From positions 156,457 through 220,456 of the forward strand of contig SVMX01000003.1 of NCBI GenBank assembly GCA_015067175.1: a stretch of 64,000 bases of DNA, given 5' to 3'. This DNA is from Oscillospiraceae bacterium. GTDB lineage: Bacteria > Bacillota > Clostridia > Oscillospirales > Ruminococcaceae. The notes beneath the pieces were generated by a model. The model made no database searches. It was given only the letters and a program-made list of their open reading frames with translations, and had not been told where the DNA came from. Of the stretch, positions 1 to 9,039 are shown in pieces. Positions within the stretch are counted from its first letter, which is position 1; each line of letters starts with the position of its first letter. Both the position numbers and the translations under genes were made by a program.

Positions 1-345
1 CGCCGCTGCTATCCTTGGGGTAATGAGAACCTCGACCTTATTGAGTTCACAAAGCAGCTTGCGGCAGTGAGAAAGGGCACACGCGCATTTGAACAGGGCG
101 ATCTCAGACTTATCGAGGTTACCGATAAGTACGTTGTGTTTGCGCGCTGCGATAAGATCACTCGTGACGCGGCTATAATCTATCTCAACAAGTCCACCAA
201 GGGTCACACGTTTGAGATAAAGAACGACCACACCGAAATGTTCACACATTTCAAGGCTGCGTTCGACCGTTACGGCAGAGGCATAAAGGACGGCAAGATA
301 ACCGTTTCGCCCTTTGATTACGCAGTTGTATACTGCAAGTGCTGA
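1..345 (+). CDS. 3' end of glycoside hydrolase family 13 (alpha-amylase/maltogenic amylase-type) enzyme, truncated at window start
   Basis: Frame 1 reads RRCYPWGNENLDLIEFTKQLAAVRKG... from base 1 to stop at 345; PWG-x-E-x(5-7)-L..LRK is typical of the GH13 C-terminal part. Confidence 0.75.
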   Translation, partial: RRCYPWGNENLDLIEFTKQLAAVRKGTRAFEQGDLRLIEVTDKYVVFARCDKITRDAAIIYLNKSTKGHTFEIKNDHTEMFTHFKAAFDRYGRGIKDGKITVSPFDYAVVYCKC

Positions 346-544
346 TATTATTTGCGGCGGGATATTCCCGCTGTCAGTCTGTCGATAAAGTACCATCTGC
401 ATCGTCACTCCGCTCTGTGGCAGGCACAATGCCTAGCTGCAGAGCGGGTTTCTAGCATCTGGCACTTTCTCGTTTGCCTTAAAAATAGACTTTTTCGACA
501 AGCAAACGGTGGGAGTTTCTTGCCGTGTGTTTTAGGAGGAATTT

Positions 545-1177
545 ATGAAAAAGCTGATAAGTATATTGCTAACAGCAGCGCTTATGTTCTCGCTTGCGGG
601 CTGTGGCGCTGTAAAGGACGTTGTATCGGAGCTTGAAAGTTTCGGTGGCGAAATTGTATCGAATATTGACAGTGTAAACGACGAAGAGCTTCAATCGTCA
701 CAGACTGCTGCAACGACTACACAAACGACTGAAACGTCAACATCACAAACTACTACCGTAGCAACTACCGAGCCGACAACAGTGCAGACCACGACGCAGG
801 CGGCTCCGACCGAAGAACCTGAGCAGTATCTAGACCCCGACGGTACATACACCACAAAGGACGATGTAGCGCTGTATATTCACCTTTACGACTGTCTGCC
901 CAATAACTTTATTACTAAAAAGGAAGCGCAGGCACTCGGCTGGGAGGGCGGCTCGCTTGAGCCTTATGCTCCCGGAATGTGCATAGGCGGCAGCTACTTT
1001 GGAAACTATGAGGGGCTGCTTCCCGAAAAGGACGGCAGGGAATACACTGAATGCGATATCGACACGCTTGGCGCAAAAAGCCGAGGTCCAAAGCGCATTG
1101 TATTCTCAAATGACGGACTTATCTACTACACTGACGACCATTACGAAAGCTTTACGCTGTTGTACGGGGAGGAGTAA
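545..1177 (+). CDS. Barnase-family guanyl-specific ribonuclease carried on a lipoprotein with Thr-rich linker
   Basis: Lipobox (SLAGC) after signal peptide; C-terminal LPNNFITKKEAQALGW...GGSYFGNYEGLLPEKDGREYTECDID...RIVFSNDGLIYYTDDHYESFTLLY matches barnase, with Glu, two Arg and His catalytic positions kept; RBS aggagga. Confidence 0.9.
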   Translation: MKKLISILLTAALMFSLAGCGAVKDVVSELESFGGEIVSNIDSVNDEELQSSQTAATTTQTTETSTSQTTTVATTEPTTVQTTTQAAPTEEPEQYLDPDGTYTTKDDVALYIHLYDCLPNNFITKKEAQALGWEGGSLEPYAPGMCIGGSYFGNYEGLLPEKDGREYTECDIDTLGAKSRGPKRIVFSNDGLIYYTDDHYESFTLLYGEE

Positions 1178-1179
1178 GC

Positions 1180-1449
1180 ATGACGGAATTTGTGCTGAAC
1201 GGTGCTGAGATCACCGAAAGAAAGCAGATACATGAAAAGCTTGCGTTGGGGCTGTCTTTTCCCGATTGGTACGGAGGAAATCTTGACGCGCTGTATGATT
1301 GCCTTACGGGAATAACCGCCGATACACGCGTTGTTCTGCGTGACTTTGATGTGCTGGAGGAGCGGCTCGGAAAATACGCAGCTTCGGTTAAAAAAGTAAT
1401 GAAGAAGGCAGCGGAGGATAACCCGAAGCTGAGCTTTGTTACAGAATAA
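1180..1449 (+). CDS. Barstar-family ribonuclease inhibitor
   Basis: FPDWYGGNLDALYDCLTG core motif of barstar; directly downstream of the barnase gene. Confidence 0.9.
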   Translation: MTEFVLNGAEITERKQIHEKLALGLSFPDWYGGNLDALYDCLTGITADTRVVLRDFDVLEERLGKYAASVKKVMKKAAEDNPKLSFVTE

Positions 1450-1457
1450 ATATAGAT

Positions 1458-1486
1458 ATCCCTGTTCAGCGAACAGGGATTTTTTA
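1458..1486 (+). terminator. Rho-independent terminator after barstar
   Basis: atccctgttc-agc-gaacagggat followed by tttttt. Confidence 0.85.
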
Positions 1487-1661
1487 TATGGAAATCAAAT
1501 TCTGAGAAAGCTCTTATTTTCTGTGTTTTTCTCTGCTTTTCTCGAGTATGTAAAAATGCTTCAAAAAATGAAATGAACTTCAAGAAACAGAGAAAAACAG
1601 AGAGAAACAGAGAGAAAACAAAAGATAATGGGATATATTTAAAATTTGAGCGAAAAAAGCC

Positions 1662-1690
1662 TTGACAAATGAAATTAAAACGTGTATAAT
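1662..1690 (+). promoter_or_regulatory. Sigma-A type promoter for rplM-rpsI
   Basis: TTGACA - 17 bp - TATAAT. Confidence 0.85.
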
Positions 1691-1696
1691 TAACAA

Positions 1697-1771
1697 TGTT
1701 GTGTGGCGGAATTATGTGATTCTGCCCGAAAGTAAGTTCGGTAATTCCGAAAATATAAGGAGGAAACAAGT
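1697..1771 (+). promoter_or_regulatory. Probable L13-type ribosomal protein leader (5' UTR structure)
   Basis: Nested stems cggaatta(1707-1714)/taattccg(1742-1749) and ccgaa(1726-1730)/ttcgg(1737-1741) just upstream of the rplM RBS; Firmicutes L13 leaders occupy this position. Confidence 0.6.
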
Positions 1772-2200
1772 ATGGCAACATATATGCCCAAGGCTGAAAC
1801 AGTAGAGCGCAGCTGGTATATTCTCGACGCTGCTGACAGACCTCTCGGTCGTGTAGCTGCTATGGCTGCTCACCTGCTCAGAGGCAAGCATAAGGTAACA
1901 TTTGCTCCCCACTGCGATTGTGGCGACCACGTTATCATCATCAACTGCTCCAAGGCAGTTCTCACAGGCAAGAAGCTTGAGAAGAAGTATTACAGATGGC
2001 ACACAGGCTGGATCGGTCACCTGAAGGAAGTTCGTTACGACACCCTGATGAAGACCAACCCTGCTAAGGCTATGACACTTGCTGTAAACGGCATGATCCC
2101 TGACACCACCATCGGCAGAAAGGCTATGACAAGACTTCGCTGCTATGCAGGTGCAGAGCACAAGAACGCGGCTCAGAAGCCCGTTGAGTACAAGTTTTAA
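1772..2200 (+). CDS. rplM: 50S ribosomal protein L13
   Basis: WYILDAADRPLGRVA...; followed by S9. Confidence 0.97.
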   Translation: MATYMPKAETVERSWYILDAADRPLGRVAAMAAHLLRGKHKVTFAPHCDCGDHVIIINCSKAVLTGKKLEKKYYRWHTGWIGHLKEVRYDTLMKTNPAKAMTLAVNGMIPDTTIGRKAMTRLRCYAGAEHKNAAQKPVEYKF

Positions 2201-2212
2201 GGAGGGCTGAAA

Positions 2213-2611
2213 ATGTACGATTCTAAACCTTACTACTATGGCACAGGCAGAAGAAAGCACTCTGTTGCCAGAGTTAGAGTTTACCCCGGTAGCGGTACTA
2301 TCACAATCAACGGCAGAGGCATTGATGACTACTTCGGTCTTGACACTCTGAAGCTCATCGTTCGTCAGCCCCTCGCTCTTACTGATACTGTTGAGAAGTT
2401 CGACATCGTTTGCACAGTTGCAGGCGGCGGCGTTACAGGTCAGGCAGGTGCAATCCGTCACGGTATTTCCAGAGCCCTGCTCCAGTACTCTGACGAGCTG
2501 CGTCCCGTTCTCAAGAAGGCTGGCTTCCTGACTCGTGACCCCAGAATGAAGGAGAGAAAGAAGTACGGTCTCAAGGCTGCACGTCGCGCTCCCCAGTTCT
2601 CCAAGCGTTAA
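2213..2611 (+). CDS. rpsI: 30S ribosomal protein S9
   Basis: [21 protein letters not shown]...[18 protein letters not shown]. Confidence 0.98.
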   Translation: MYDSKPYYYGTGRRKHSVARVRVYPGSGTITINGRGIDDYFGLDTLKLIVRQPLALTDTVEKFDIVCTVAGGGVTGQAGAIRHGISRALLQYSDELRPVLKKAGFLTRDPRMKERKKYGLKAARRAPQFSKR

Positions 2612-2703
2612 CCATCACCACATACAAATGGCGTATTTACGCAGTTTTTGGAGTTTGGTTTTCCAATTTGGACAACTTTTGGACAACTAAAAAGACCTTT
2701 ATT

Positions 2704-2734
2704 AACCTCCCTGTTACCGCAGGGAGGTTTTTGT
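2704..2734 (+). terminator. Rho-independent terminator downstream of rpsI
   Basis: aacctccct-N8-agggaggtt followed by ttttt. Confidence 0.8.
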
Positions 2735-2738
2735 ATCT

Positions 2739-2910
2739 TTACGCAAGTTTTAGTGCGATTAAATCTGCGACTTTGGCTTTGGTGCTTTTGAGAACATCAG
2801 CATAGATATTTGCCGTAACTACGATGTCACAATGACGCAGACTATGCAATGTCAGAAATTCAAAATCCGTTCCTTTCAGGAAGTGTTTGAATGATGTTTC
2901 AAACAGGACT
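2739..2910 (-). pseudogene. Degenerate tyrosine recombinase (integrase) C-terminal remnant
   Basis: Minus strand reads ...VLFETSFKHFLKGTDFEFLTLHSLRHCDIVVTANIYADVLKSTKAKVADLIALKLA*; HSLRH and DIxxTxxIYADV are integrase motifs with the intervening segment missing. Confidence 0.65.
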
Positions 2911-2975
2911 TATTGAGGATAATATGGAAGAGCTGAAATATATTTATTGAACTGTCTGAATGATAAAGGAGAAAA

Positions 2976-3722
2976 ATGATTATCCAATACGAAACCGAAC
3001 ATTATGTATTTAATTTCATTAAAGGCTCACTAGCTGAAAAAGATATTTGGGATATAGCCTGTACGCAAGAAATGTGCTTTAATAAAATATGCAGAATTTT
3101 AAAAACCGTGTATCCGCGAAAAATTTCTTACTGGTTTTACAGTTCGCCCGAGGTGCTCGGAAAATATTTATGCGATGATAACCCGTGCAATGGATTATCT
3201 ATTACAGATGATGTTTGTGATGACATCGGTACAAAAGTATCACTTGACGGAAGTGAAGAAAACAGCTTTGTTGTGCCGCCGTATTCCATACATGCTGTAT
3301 ATGAGGAAAAAATCAAATGTATCGGGGCGCACGAAGATACGCATATGATCGCCGCTGAAATAAACGAACCATCTTCTGATTTTTTATGTGAGGGCTTGGC
3401 TATGTTTATGGAGGGTAAATGGTGGGGCAAGCCGAACAAATACTGGGTCGAGCAATTTGCCAAAGATAATATCTGCCCGAAACCATCGGAGCTTATAGAT
3501 ATACCGGCAGATGAGTTTTGGAATATAGAAACACGAATATCATATCCCTTGGCAGGTGCGTGGGTAGAATTATTCATAGCTGAATACGGCATTGACAAAT
3601 TTCTGAATGTATATTCGCAGCGTTCGGAATATGTTAAGACTATAGAAAAAGAAATCGAAAATTCAATTGAACGGATTGATGAAAGGTTTTTCGATTGGGT
3701 AAGCGTACCTGATTTGACATAA
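2976..3722 (+). CDS. Hypothetical protein with HExxH zinc-metallopeptidase-like motif
   Basis: GAHEDTHMIAAE...DFLCEGLAMFMEG (HEDTH plus downstream EG, gluzincin-like); RBS aaaggag. Confidence 0.6.
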   Translation: MIIQYETEHYVFNFIKGSLAEKDIWDIACTQEMCFNKICRILKTVYPRKISYWFYSSPEVLGKYLCDDNPCNGLSITDDVCDDIGTKVSLDGSEENSFVVPPYSIHAVYEEKIKCIGAHEDTHMIAAEINEPSSDFLCEGLAMFMEGKWWGKPNKYWVEQFAKDNICPKPSELIDIPADEFWNIETRISYPLAGAWVELFIAEYGIDKFLNVYSQRSEYVKTIEKEIENSIERIDERFFDWVSVPDLT

Positions 3723-3730
3723 ATGACAAT

Positions 3731-3770
3731 AAAAAAGCAACACAACGCAGAAAATACGTTGTGTTGCTTT
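3731..3770. terminator. Bidirectional terminator between convergent genes
   Basis: aaaaaagcaacacaacg...cgttgtgttgctttt. Confidence 0.85.
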
Positions 3771-3785
3771 TCGTTGCTCTGATTA

Positions 3786-5144
3786 TCAGTTCTTCAGGCT
3801 CTGCATAGGAGCGGGTATTCTGCCGCCGCGGCTTATGAGCTTGGAGGAGGAATACTTGTTTATCTTCATAACGGGGCCGCTTCCGAACAGACCGCCGAAT
3901 TCCAGCATATCGCCTTCCTTCATGCCGATAGCGGGGATCACACGTACAGCAGTGGTCTTGCTGTTTACCATGCCTATAGCCGCTTCGTCTGCGATGATAG
4001 CGGAGATGGTGTCAACGGGTGTGTCGCCGGGGATACAGATCATGTCAAGTCCCACGGAGCAAACTGCTGTCATAGCTTCAAGCTTATCAAGCGACAACGA
4101 GCCGCATACCGCTGCGTCAATCATGCCTGCGTCCTCGGATACGGGAATGAATGCACCCGAAAGTCCGCCAACGTGGCTGGAAGCCATTACGCCGCCCTTT
4201 TTAACCGCATCGTTGAGCATTGCAAGGCAGGCTGTTGTGCCGTGTGTGCCGCAGCTTTCAAGACCGATCTCTTCAAGGATATGAGCAACGGAATCGCCTA
4301 CTGCGGGAGTGGGAGCAAGAGAGAGGTCGACGATTCCGAAAGGAACGCCGAGTCTGCGGCTTGCCTCTGTACCAACAAGCTGACCCATACGAGTGATCTT
4401 GAACGCGGTCTTTTTGATGATATCTGCGATCTCTGTCATGTTAGCCTCGGGGTGCTTTGCGATAGCAGCTCTTACAACGCCGGGACCCGAAACGCCTACG
4501 TTGATCTCAGTATCATATTCGCCTACGCCGTGGAATGCGCCCGCCATAAAGGGGTTGTCCTCTGGAGCGTTGCAGAATACAACTATCTTTGCTGCGCCGA
4601 AGCAGAAGTTGTCCTTGGTTGCAGCTGCAGCGTCATAGATTACTTTACCCATCATTGCAACTGCGTCCATGTTGATACCTGCCTTGGTGGAACCGATATT
4701 GACAGAGGAGCATACATTCGATGTTTCAGCCATAGCCTCGGGGATAGAGTTAATAAGCTCAAGGTCGCCCGCTGCATAGCCCTTGTGAACAAGGGCGGAG
4801 TAGCCGCCTATGTAGTTTACGCCAGTACCCTCGGCTACGCGCTGAAGAGTTTTGGCGTATTTTACGGGGTTCTTGCTGCGTGCGGCAGCCGCTACGATGG
4901 ATATGGGTGTAACGGAAATTCTTTTGTTGATGATCGGAATACCGTACTGCTTTTCGATGTCCTCGCCTGTTTTTACAAGGTTTTCTGCCTTGCGCATCAT
5001 CTTTTCGTAAATGCGCTCGCAGGCACGGTCTTCGTCGCTGTCGATACAGTCAAGGAGTGAGATACCCATGGTGATAGTACGGATATCCAGATTTTCCTCC
5101 TGTATCATCTTTATCGTTTCAAGTATATCGCCTGAATTAAGCAT
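3786..5144 (-). CDS. UPF0210/PFL family (DUF711) protein
   Basis: [33 protein letters not shown]...; adjacent to its usual ACT-domain partner. Confidence 0.92.
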   Translation of the reverse strand: MLNSGDILETIKMIQEENLDIRTITMGISLLDCIDSDEDRACERIYEKMMRKAENLVKTGEDIEKQYGIPIINKRISVTPISIVAAAARSKNPVKYAKTLQRVAEGTGVNYIGGYSALVHKGYAAGDLELINSIPEAMAETSNVCSSVNIGSTKAGINMDAVAMMGKVIYDAAAATKDNFCFGAAKIVVFCNAPEDNPFMAGAFHGVGEYDTEINVGVSGPGVVRAAIAKHPEANMTEIADIIKKTAFKITRMGQLVGTEASRRLGVPFGIVDLSLAPTPAVGDSVAHILEEIGLESCGTHGTTACLAMLNDAVKKGGVMASSHVGGLSGAFIPVSEDAGMIDAAVCGSLSLDKLEAMTAVCSVGLDMICIPGDTPVDTISAIIADEAAIGMVNSKTTAVRVIPAIGMKEGDMLEFGGLFGSGPVMKINKYSSSKLISRGGRIPAPMQSLKN

Positions 5145-5166
5145 AGTTAAATCTCCTTAATGGTAA

Positions 5167-5436
5167 TTAAATGCGGTGCATAGCGTTGAAGATATCCTCG
5201 TGCATAACGTGCACCTGAAGTCCCATCTCCTTGCCTGCTGCGGTAAGCTTATCCGCAAAAGCGGCATAATCAATGGTGAGGTCGGATATCTCGATCATCA
5301 TGGTCATTGCGAAAAGATCCTGCATGATGGTCTGAGTAACATCCATAACGTTTGCCTTGCATTCTGCGCAGATACCGCTGACCTTTGCCAGAATACCTAC
5401 CGTGTCTTTACCGATAACAGCTACAACTGCTCTCAT
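5167..5436 (-). CDS. ACT domain-containing protein (UPF0237)
   Basis: MRAVVAVIGKDTVGILAKVSGICAECKANVMDVTQTIM; start set at the ATG preceded by ggaggacaaa. Confidence 0.92.
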   Translation of the reverse strand: MRAVVAVIGKDTVGILAKVSGICAECKANVMDVTQTIMQDLFAMTMMIEISDLTIDYAAFADKLTAAGKEMGLQVHVMHEDIFNAMHRI

Positions 5437-5557
5437 TTTGTCCTCCTTGTCTGCGGGCTTTGGGTGATATGATTGTATAAAATCACTGCCTGCATACACT
5501 AATTTTAATTTTTCTTATCTATTATACTAAAAAATTTGCAAAAAGTAAATGTATTCA

Positions 5558-5586
5558 TAGACAAATTTAAAAATTTGTGATAAAAT
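5558..5586 (+). promoter_or_regulatory. Putative promoter for the PHP phosphatase gene with an inverted repeat in the spacer
   Basis: TAGACA - 17 bp - TAAAAT; perfect IR caaattt-aa-aaatttg in the spacer. Confidence 0.5.
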
Positions 5587-5681
5587 AATAAAAAAACCGT
5601 CCGAAGAATAAGATTTATGTGTAAATTTTCGAGGGCGGCGAAAAATAACGGGGAAATACCCCGATACAAAGGAACAAAGAA

Positions 5682-6506
5682 TTGAGTACAGAGAGATCAA
5701 CGGCAATTCCCATAGATTGCCATATGCATTCGACGCTGTCTCCCGATGGGCACGATGCGCCCGAGGTGATGGCAAAACGCGCATTTGAGCTTGGGATAAA
5801 GCATTTCACACTTACCGACCACATAGAAAACGAAAAGCTGGATAGCTGGAATTATGCCGAGGCTATGGAGAAGTCACGCGAGGTGTATCTTGCGCTAAAA
5901 GCCGAGTATGACGGCAGAATGAACGTGTATTTCGGCGCTGAGCTTGGACAGCCGCTTTATAATCTGCCGCAGGCAGAGGAGATACTTCAGAAATACGACT
6001 ATGACCTTGTGCTTGGCTCGCAGCACCGCACCAAAAGCTATGCGCGCGTTGACCGTCTGCCCGACAGCGAGGCGGTGCGCTATGCATATCTTGACGAGTA
6101 TTTCGAGGAGCTGCTTGCGCTTGCGAAATGGGGAAAATTCTGTGTGCTGTCACATCTTACGTTTCCGCTTCGCTTTATAAGCGGTGATGTCGGCGGTCAT
6201 GAAGTGGATATCGGCCGCTACTCAGCTATAATCGACGAGATACTGGATACCATCATCAAGAGCGATATCGCACTGGAGGTAAATTCATCGGGAATACGCA
6301 AGGGACTTCATGTTCCGATGCCGAGCGCGGAGTATATAAAGCGCTACCGTGACAGGGGCGGCAGAATGATATCCGTAGGCTCAGACGCGCACAGGGTCGA
6401 GGACGTAGGAGCGGATATTCCTCAGTGCCTTGATATGCTTAAGGATATCGGATTTAACGAGATCTGTGTTTTCAGCAGGAGAGATCCTGTTTTTATCAAA
6501 ATATAA
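5682..6506 (+). CDS. PHP-domain histidinol-phosphatase family protein (TTG start)
   Basis: IDCHMHSTLSPDGHDAPEVM...FTLTDHIE; PHP metal-binding motifs. Confidence 0.8.
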   Translation: MSTERSTAIPIDCHMHSTLSPDGHDAPEVMAKRAFELGIKHFTLTDHIENEKLDSWNYAEAMEKSREVYLALKAEYDGRMNVYFGAELGQPLYNLPQAEEILQKYDYDLVLGSQHRTKSYARVDRLPDSEAVRYAYLDEYFEELLALAKWGKFCVLSHLTFPLRFISGDVGGHEVDIGRYSAIIDEILDTIIKSDIALEVNSSGIRKGLHVPMPSAEYIKRYRDRGGRMISVGSDAHRVEDVGADIPQCLDMLKDIGFNEICVFSRRDPVFIKI

Positions 6507-6520
6507 CGGAGGACGACACT

Positions 6521-7000
6521 ATGAACAAGCTTCTTGATTTATTAAGACAGAACGCAAGACTTTCCAACGCGGAGCTTGCCGCGATGCTGGGTATGTCGGA
6601 GGCGGAGGTCGCCGCGCAGATAAAACAGCTTGAGGACGACGGTATAATCATGGGATATACCGCTATCATAAACGAAGAGAGCGTGGACGAAACACGCGTT
6701 ACAGCAATAATCGAGATAAAGGTAGCACCGATGAAAGGCAAGGGCTTTGACGATCTTGCGCACACCATCATGGAATATGACGAGGTTGACAGCGTATTTC
6801 TGCTTAGCGGTGCGTACGACCTGTCGGTCACAGTTACGGGCACATCTCTGCGTAAGGTTGCGCTGTTCGTGTCTGAAAGACTGTCTGCACTGGACGGCGT
6901 TATCTCAACCGCAACACACTTTATCCTCAAACGCTACAAGGAGAAGGACCATGTATTCAATGAGGATACCACTGACGAAAGGAGCTTGGTATCTCCGTGA
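6521..7000 (+). CDS. Lrp/AsnC family transcriptional regulator
   Basis: MNKLLDLLRQNARLSNAELAAMLGMSEAEVAAQIKQLEDDGII HTH plus RAM domain. Confidence 0.9.
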   Translation: MNKLLDLLRQNARLSNAELAAMLGMSEAEVAAQIKQLEDDGIIMGYTAIINEESVDETRVTAIIEIKVAPMKGKGFDDLAHTIMEYDEVDSVFLLSGAYDLSVTVTGTSLRKVALFVSERLSALDGVISTATHFILKRYKEKDHVFNEDTTDERSLVSP

Positions 7001-8172
7001 TAGATTATGACAAGTTAATACCCGACAAGATACTGAATATTCAGCCGTCGGGAATAAGAAAATTTTTCGATATCGCTCAGCAGGTCGAGGGAGTTATTTC
7101 CCTGTCTGTGGGCGAGCCTGATTTCAAGACTCCGTGGGCTGTCCGCAAGGAGGCTATTCGTATTCTTGAAAAGGGCAAGACTGCATATACCGCAAACAGC
7201 GGACTTATTGAGCTGAGAAGAGCTATTGCAGACTACCTGTCAGATAACATTAACACCGAGTATGACCCTGAAAAGGAGATAATCGTTACCGTTGGCGGCA
7301 GCGAGGCTATAGACCTTGCGCTGCGTGCGCTGGTTGCGTCGGGTGACGAGGTGCTCGTGCCTGAGCCGAGCTTTGTGTGCTATTCCCCCATCGTTACGAT
7401 GTGCGGAGGTGTTGCTGTGCCGATAGTAACAAAGCGCGAGGATAATTTCCGTTTGACGGCTGAGGCGCTGAAAGAAAAGATAACGCCAAAGACAAAGGCG
7501 CTTGTATTGCCCTTTCCGAATAATCCGACGGGTGCAGTCATGCGCCGCGAGCATTTGGAGGCTATCGCCGAGGTCATAAAGGACACAAACATTATCGTGC
7601 TGTCTGATGAGATATACTCTGAAATGACATATAACGGAGCAAAGCACGTTTCTTTTGCGGAGCTTCCAGATATGCGCGAGCGCACTATCGTGATAAACGG
7701 CTTTTCAAAGGCGTTTGCCATGACAGGTTGGCGACTCGGCTATGCCGCAGGCCCTCTGCCTATCATGAAGCAGATGCTGAAGCTGCACCAGTATTGCATA
7801 ATGTCCAGCCCCACGGTCAGCCAATATGCGGCTATCGTTGCAATGAGAAGCTGCCGCGAGGAGGTTGACAAGATGGTGGAGGAATACGATATGCGCCGCC
7901 GCCTTGTTGTGAAAGGCTTCAACGATATGGGACTTGACTGCTTTGAGCCTGAGGGGGCGTTCTATGTGTTCCCGTGTATAAAGAGTACCGGTATGACCTC
8001 TTCGGAGTTCTGTGAGAAACTTATCTACGATAAAAAGGTCGCAGTTGTTCCGGGTAATGCTTTCGGCGAAAGCGGCGAGGGCTTTGTGCGCGTTTCCTAC
8101 GCATATTCGGTACAGCATTTGACAACAGCTCTCGGACGTATCAGAGAGTTTATCCAGGAGATTAAGAAGTGA
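6997..8172 (+). CDS. Pyridoxal-phosphate class I/II aminotransferase
   Basis: PNNPTGAVM, SDEIYSEMTY, INGFSKAFAMTGWRLGY motifs; GTG start overlapping the regulator stop. Confidence 0.93.
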   Translation: MIDYDKLIPDKILNIQPSGIRKFFDIAQQVEGVISLSVGEPDFKTPWAVRKEAIRILEKGKTAYTANSGLIELRRAIADYLSDNINTEYDPEKEIIVTVGGSEAIDLALRALVASGDEVLVPEPSFVCYSPIVTMCGGVAVPIVTKREDNFRLTAEALKEKITPKTKALVLPFPNNPTGAVMRREHLEAIAEVIKDTNIIVLSDEIYSEMTYNGAKHVSFAELPDMRERTIVINGFSKAFAMTGWRLGYAAGPLPIMKQMLKLHQYCIMSSPTVSQYAAIVAMRSCREEVDKMVEEYDMRRRLVVKGFNDMGLDCFEPEGAFYVFPCIKSTGMTSSEFCEKLIYDKKVAVVPGNAFGESGEGFVRVSYAYSVQHLTTALGRIREFIQEIKK

Positions 8173-9011
8173 CAGTCATCGCTAACGCAAAGCTGAATTT
8201 ATATCTTGATATCACAGGTACGAGAAAAGACGGATATCACCTGCTTGAAACGGTGATGCAGAGCGTTTCGCTATCGGATATCGTAGATGTGGATATCCTC
8301 AGCGGCAGCGGAATAGAGCTTAGCTGCGACAGGGCGGATATTCCCTCTGATGAGCGGAATATCGCATACAAAGCGGCAAAAGCGTATCTTGACGCGGCGG
8401 AAATTGATGTGAAGTTGCGCATTTCTATACAAAAACGTATCCCAAGCGGCGCGGGTATGGGTGGCGGCAGCGCTGACGCGGCTGCGGTCTTGGCGGCGCT
8501 TGACAGGCATTTCGGCGCACTAAGCGAGAAACGGCTTTATGAGATAGCGCTGTCGGTCGGCGCGGACGTTCCGTTCTGCCTTGCGGGTGGCACAAGGATA
8601 TGTGAGGGTATCGGCGAAGAGTTGTCCGATTGCACACCTGTAAGCGGTTGCTGCTTTCTGGTCGTTATGCCCGATTTCACCTGCCCTACGGGGGAGGCTT
8701 ACAAAAAATATGACAGTGCGCCTGTGGCAGTACGCGGAGAGCTTTCGCAGTTTACAAAGAGCCTTTCTGATATTGGTTTTGCCAAAAAGCTTTACAACGT
8801 GTTTGAAGAGCTTTATTGCGACGAGCGCATTGAGGATATAAAGAAGCGACTGATCTTGGCGGGCGCCGAGGGTGCGGCGCTTACGGGCAGCGGCGCGGCT
8901 GTGTTCGGAGTGTTCTCCGACGAGGTGAGAGCGGCGGAAGCGGCAAAGCAGCTTCCGATGTATTTCACCGCTGTTTGCAGCCCTATGAAATGTGGTACAT
9001 TATTTGCTTGA
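8169..9011 (+). CDS. ispE: 4-diphosphocytidyl-2-C-methyl-D-erythritol kinase
   Basis: AKLNLYLDITGTRKDGYHLLETVMQSV; PSGAGMGGGSADAAAVL GHMP motif. Confidence 0.95.
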   Translation: MTVIANAKLNLYLDITGTRKDGYHLLETVMQSVSLSDIVDVDILSGSGIELSCDRADIPSDERNIAYKAAKAYLDAAEIDVKLRISIQKRIPSGAGMGGGSADAAAVLAALDRHFGALSEKRLYEIALSVGADVPFCLAGGTRICEGIGEELSDCTPVSGCCFLVVMPDFTCPTGEAYKKYDSAPVAVRGELSQFTKSLSDIGFAKKLYNVFEELYCDERIEDIKKRLILAGAEGAALTGSGAAVFGVFSDEVRAAEAAKQLPMYFTAVCSPMKCGTLFA

Positions 9012-9039
9012 GCAATCAAATATTTAAGGAGGTATCGGC

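Noticed and set aside
352-636. 94-aa ORF spanning the amylase-barnase gap
   Set aside because: Overlaps the start of the barnase lipoprotein gene in another frame and lies in hairpin-rich noncoding DNA
545-1449. Classical plasmid-type toxin-antitoxin module
   Set aside because: Nuclease has an export signal and lipobox, so a secreted/surface nuclease with immunity protein is the better explanation than an intracellular TA pair
1152-1781. 209-aa minus-strand ORF across barstar and rplM leader
   Set aside because: Runs through a terminator, promoter and leader; AT-rich Phe/Ser-rich translation without motifs
4173-5060. 295-aa plus-strand ORF antisense to UPF0210 gene
   Set aside because: Shadow ORF; the minus-strand gene matches a known family along its full length
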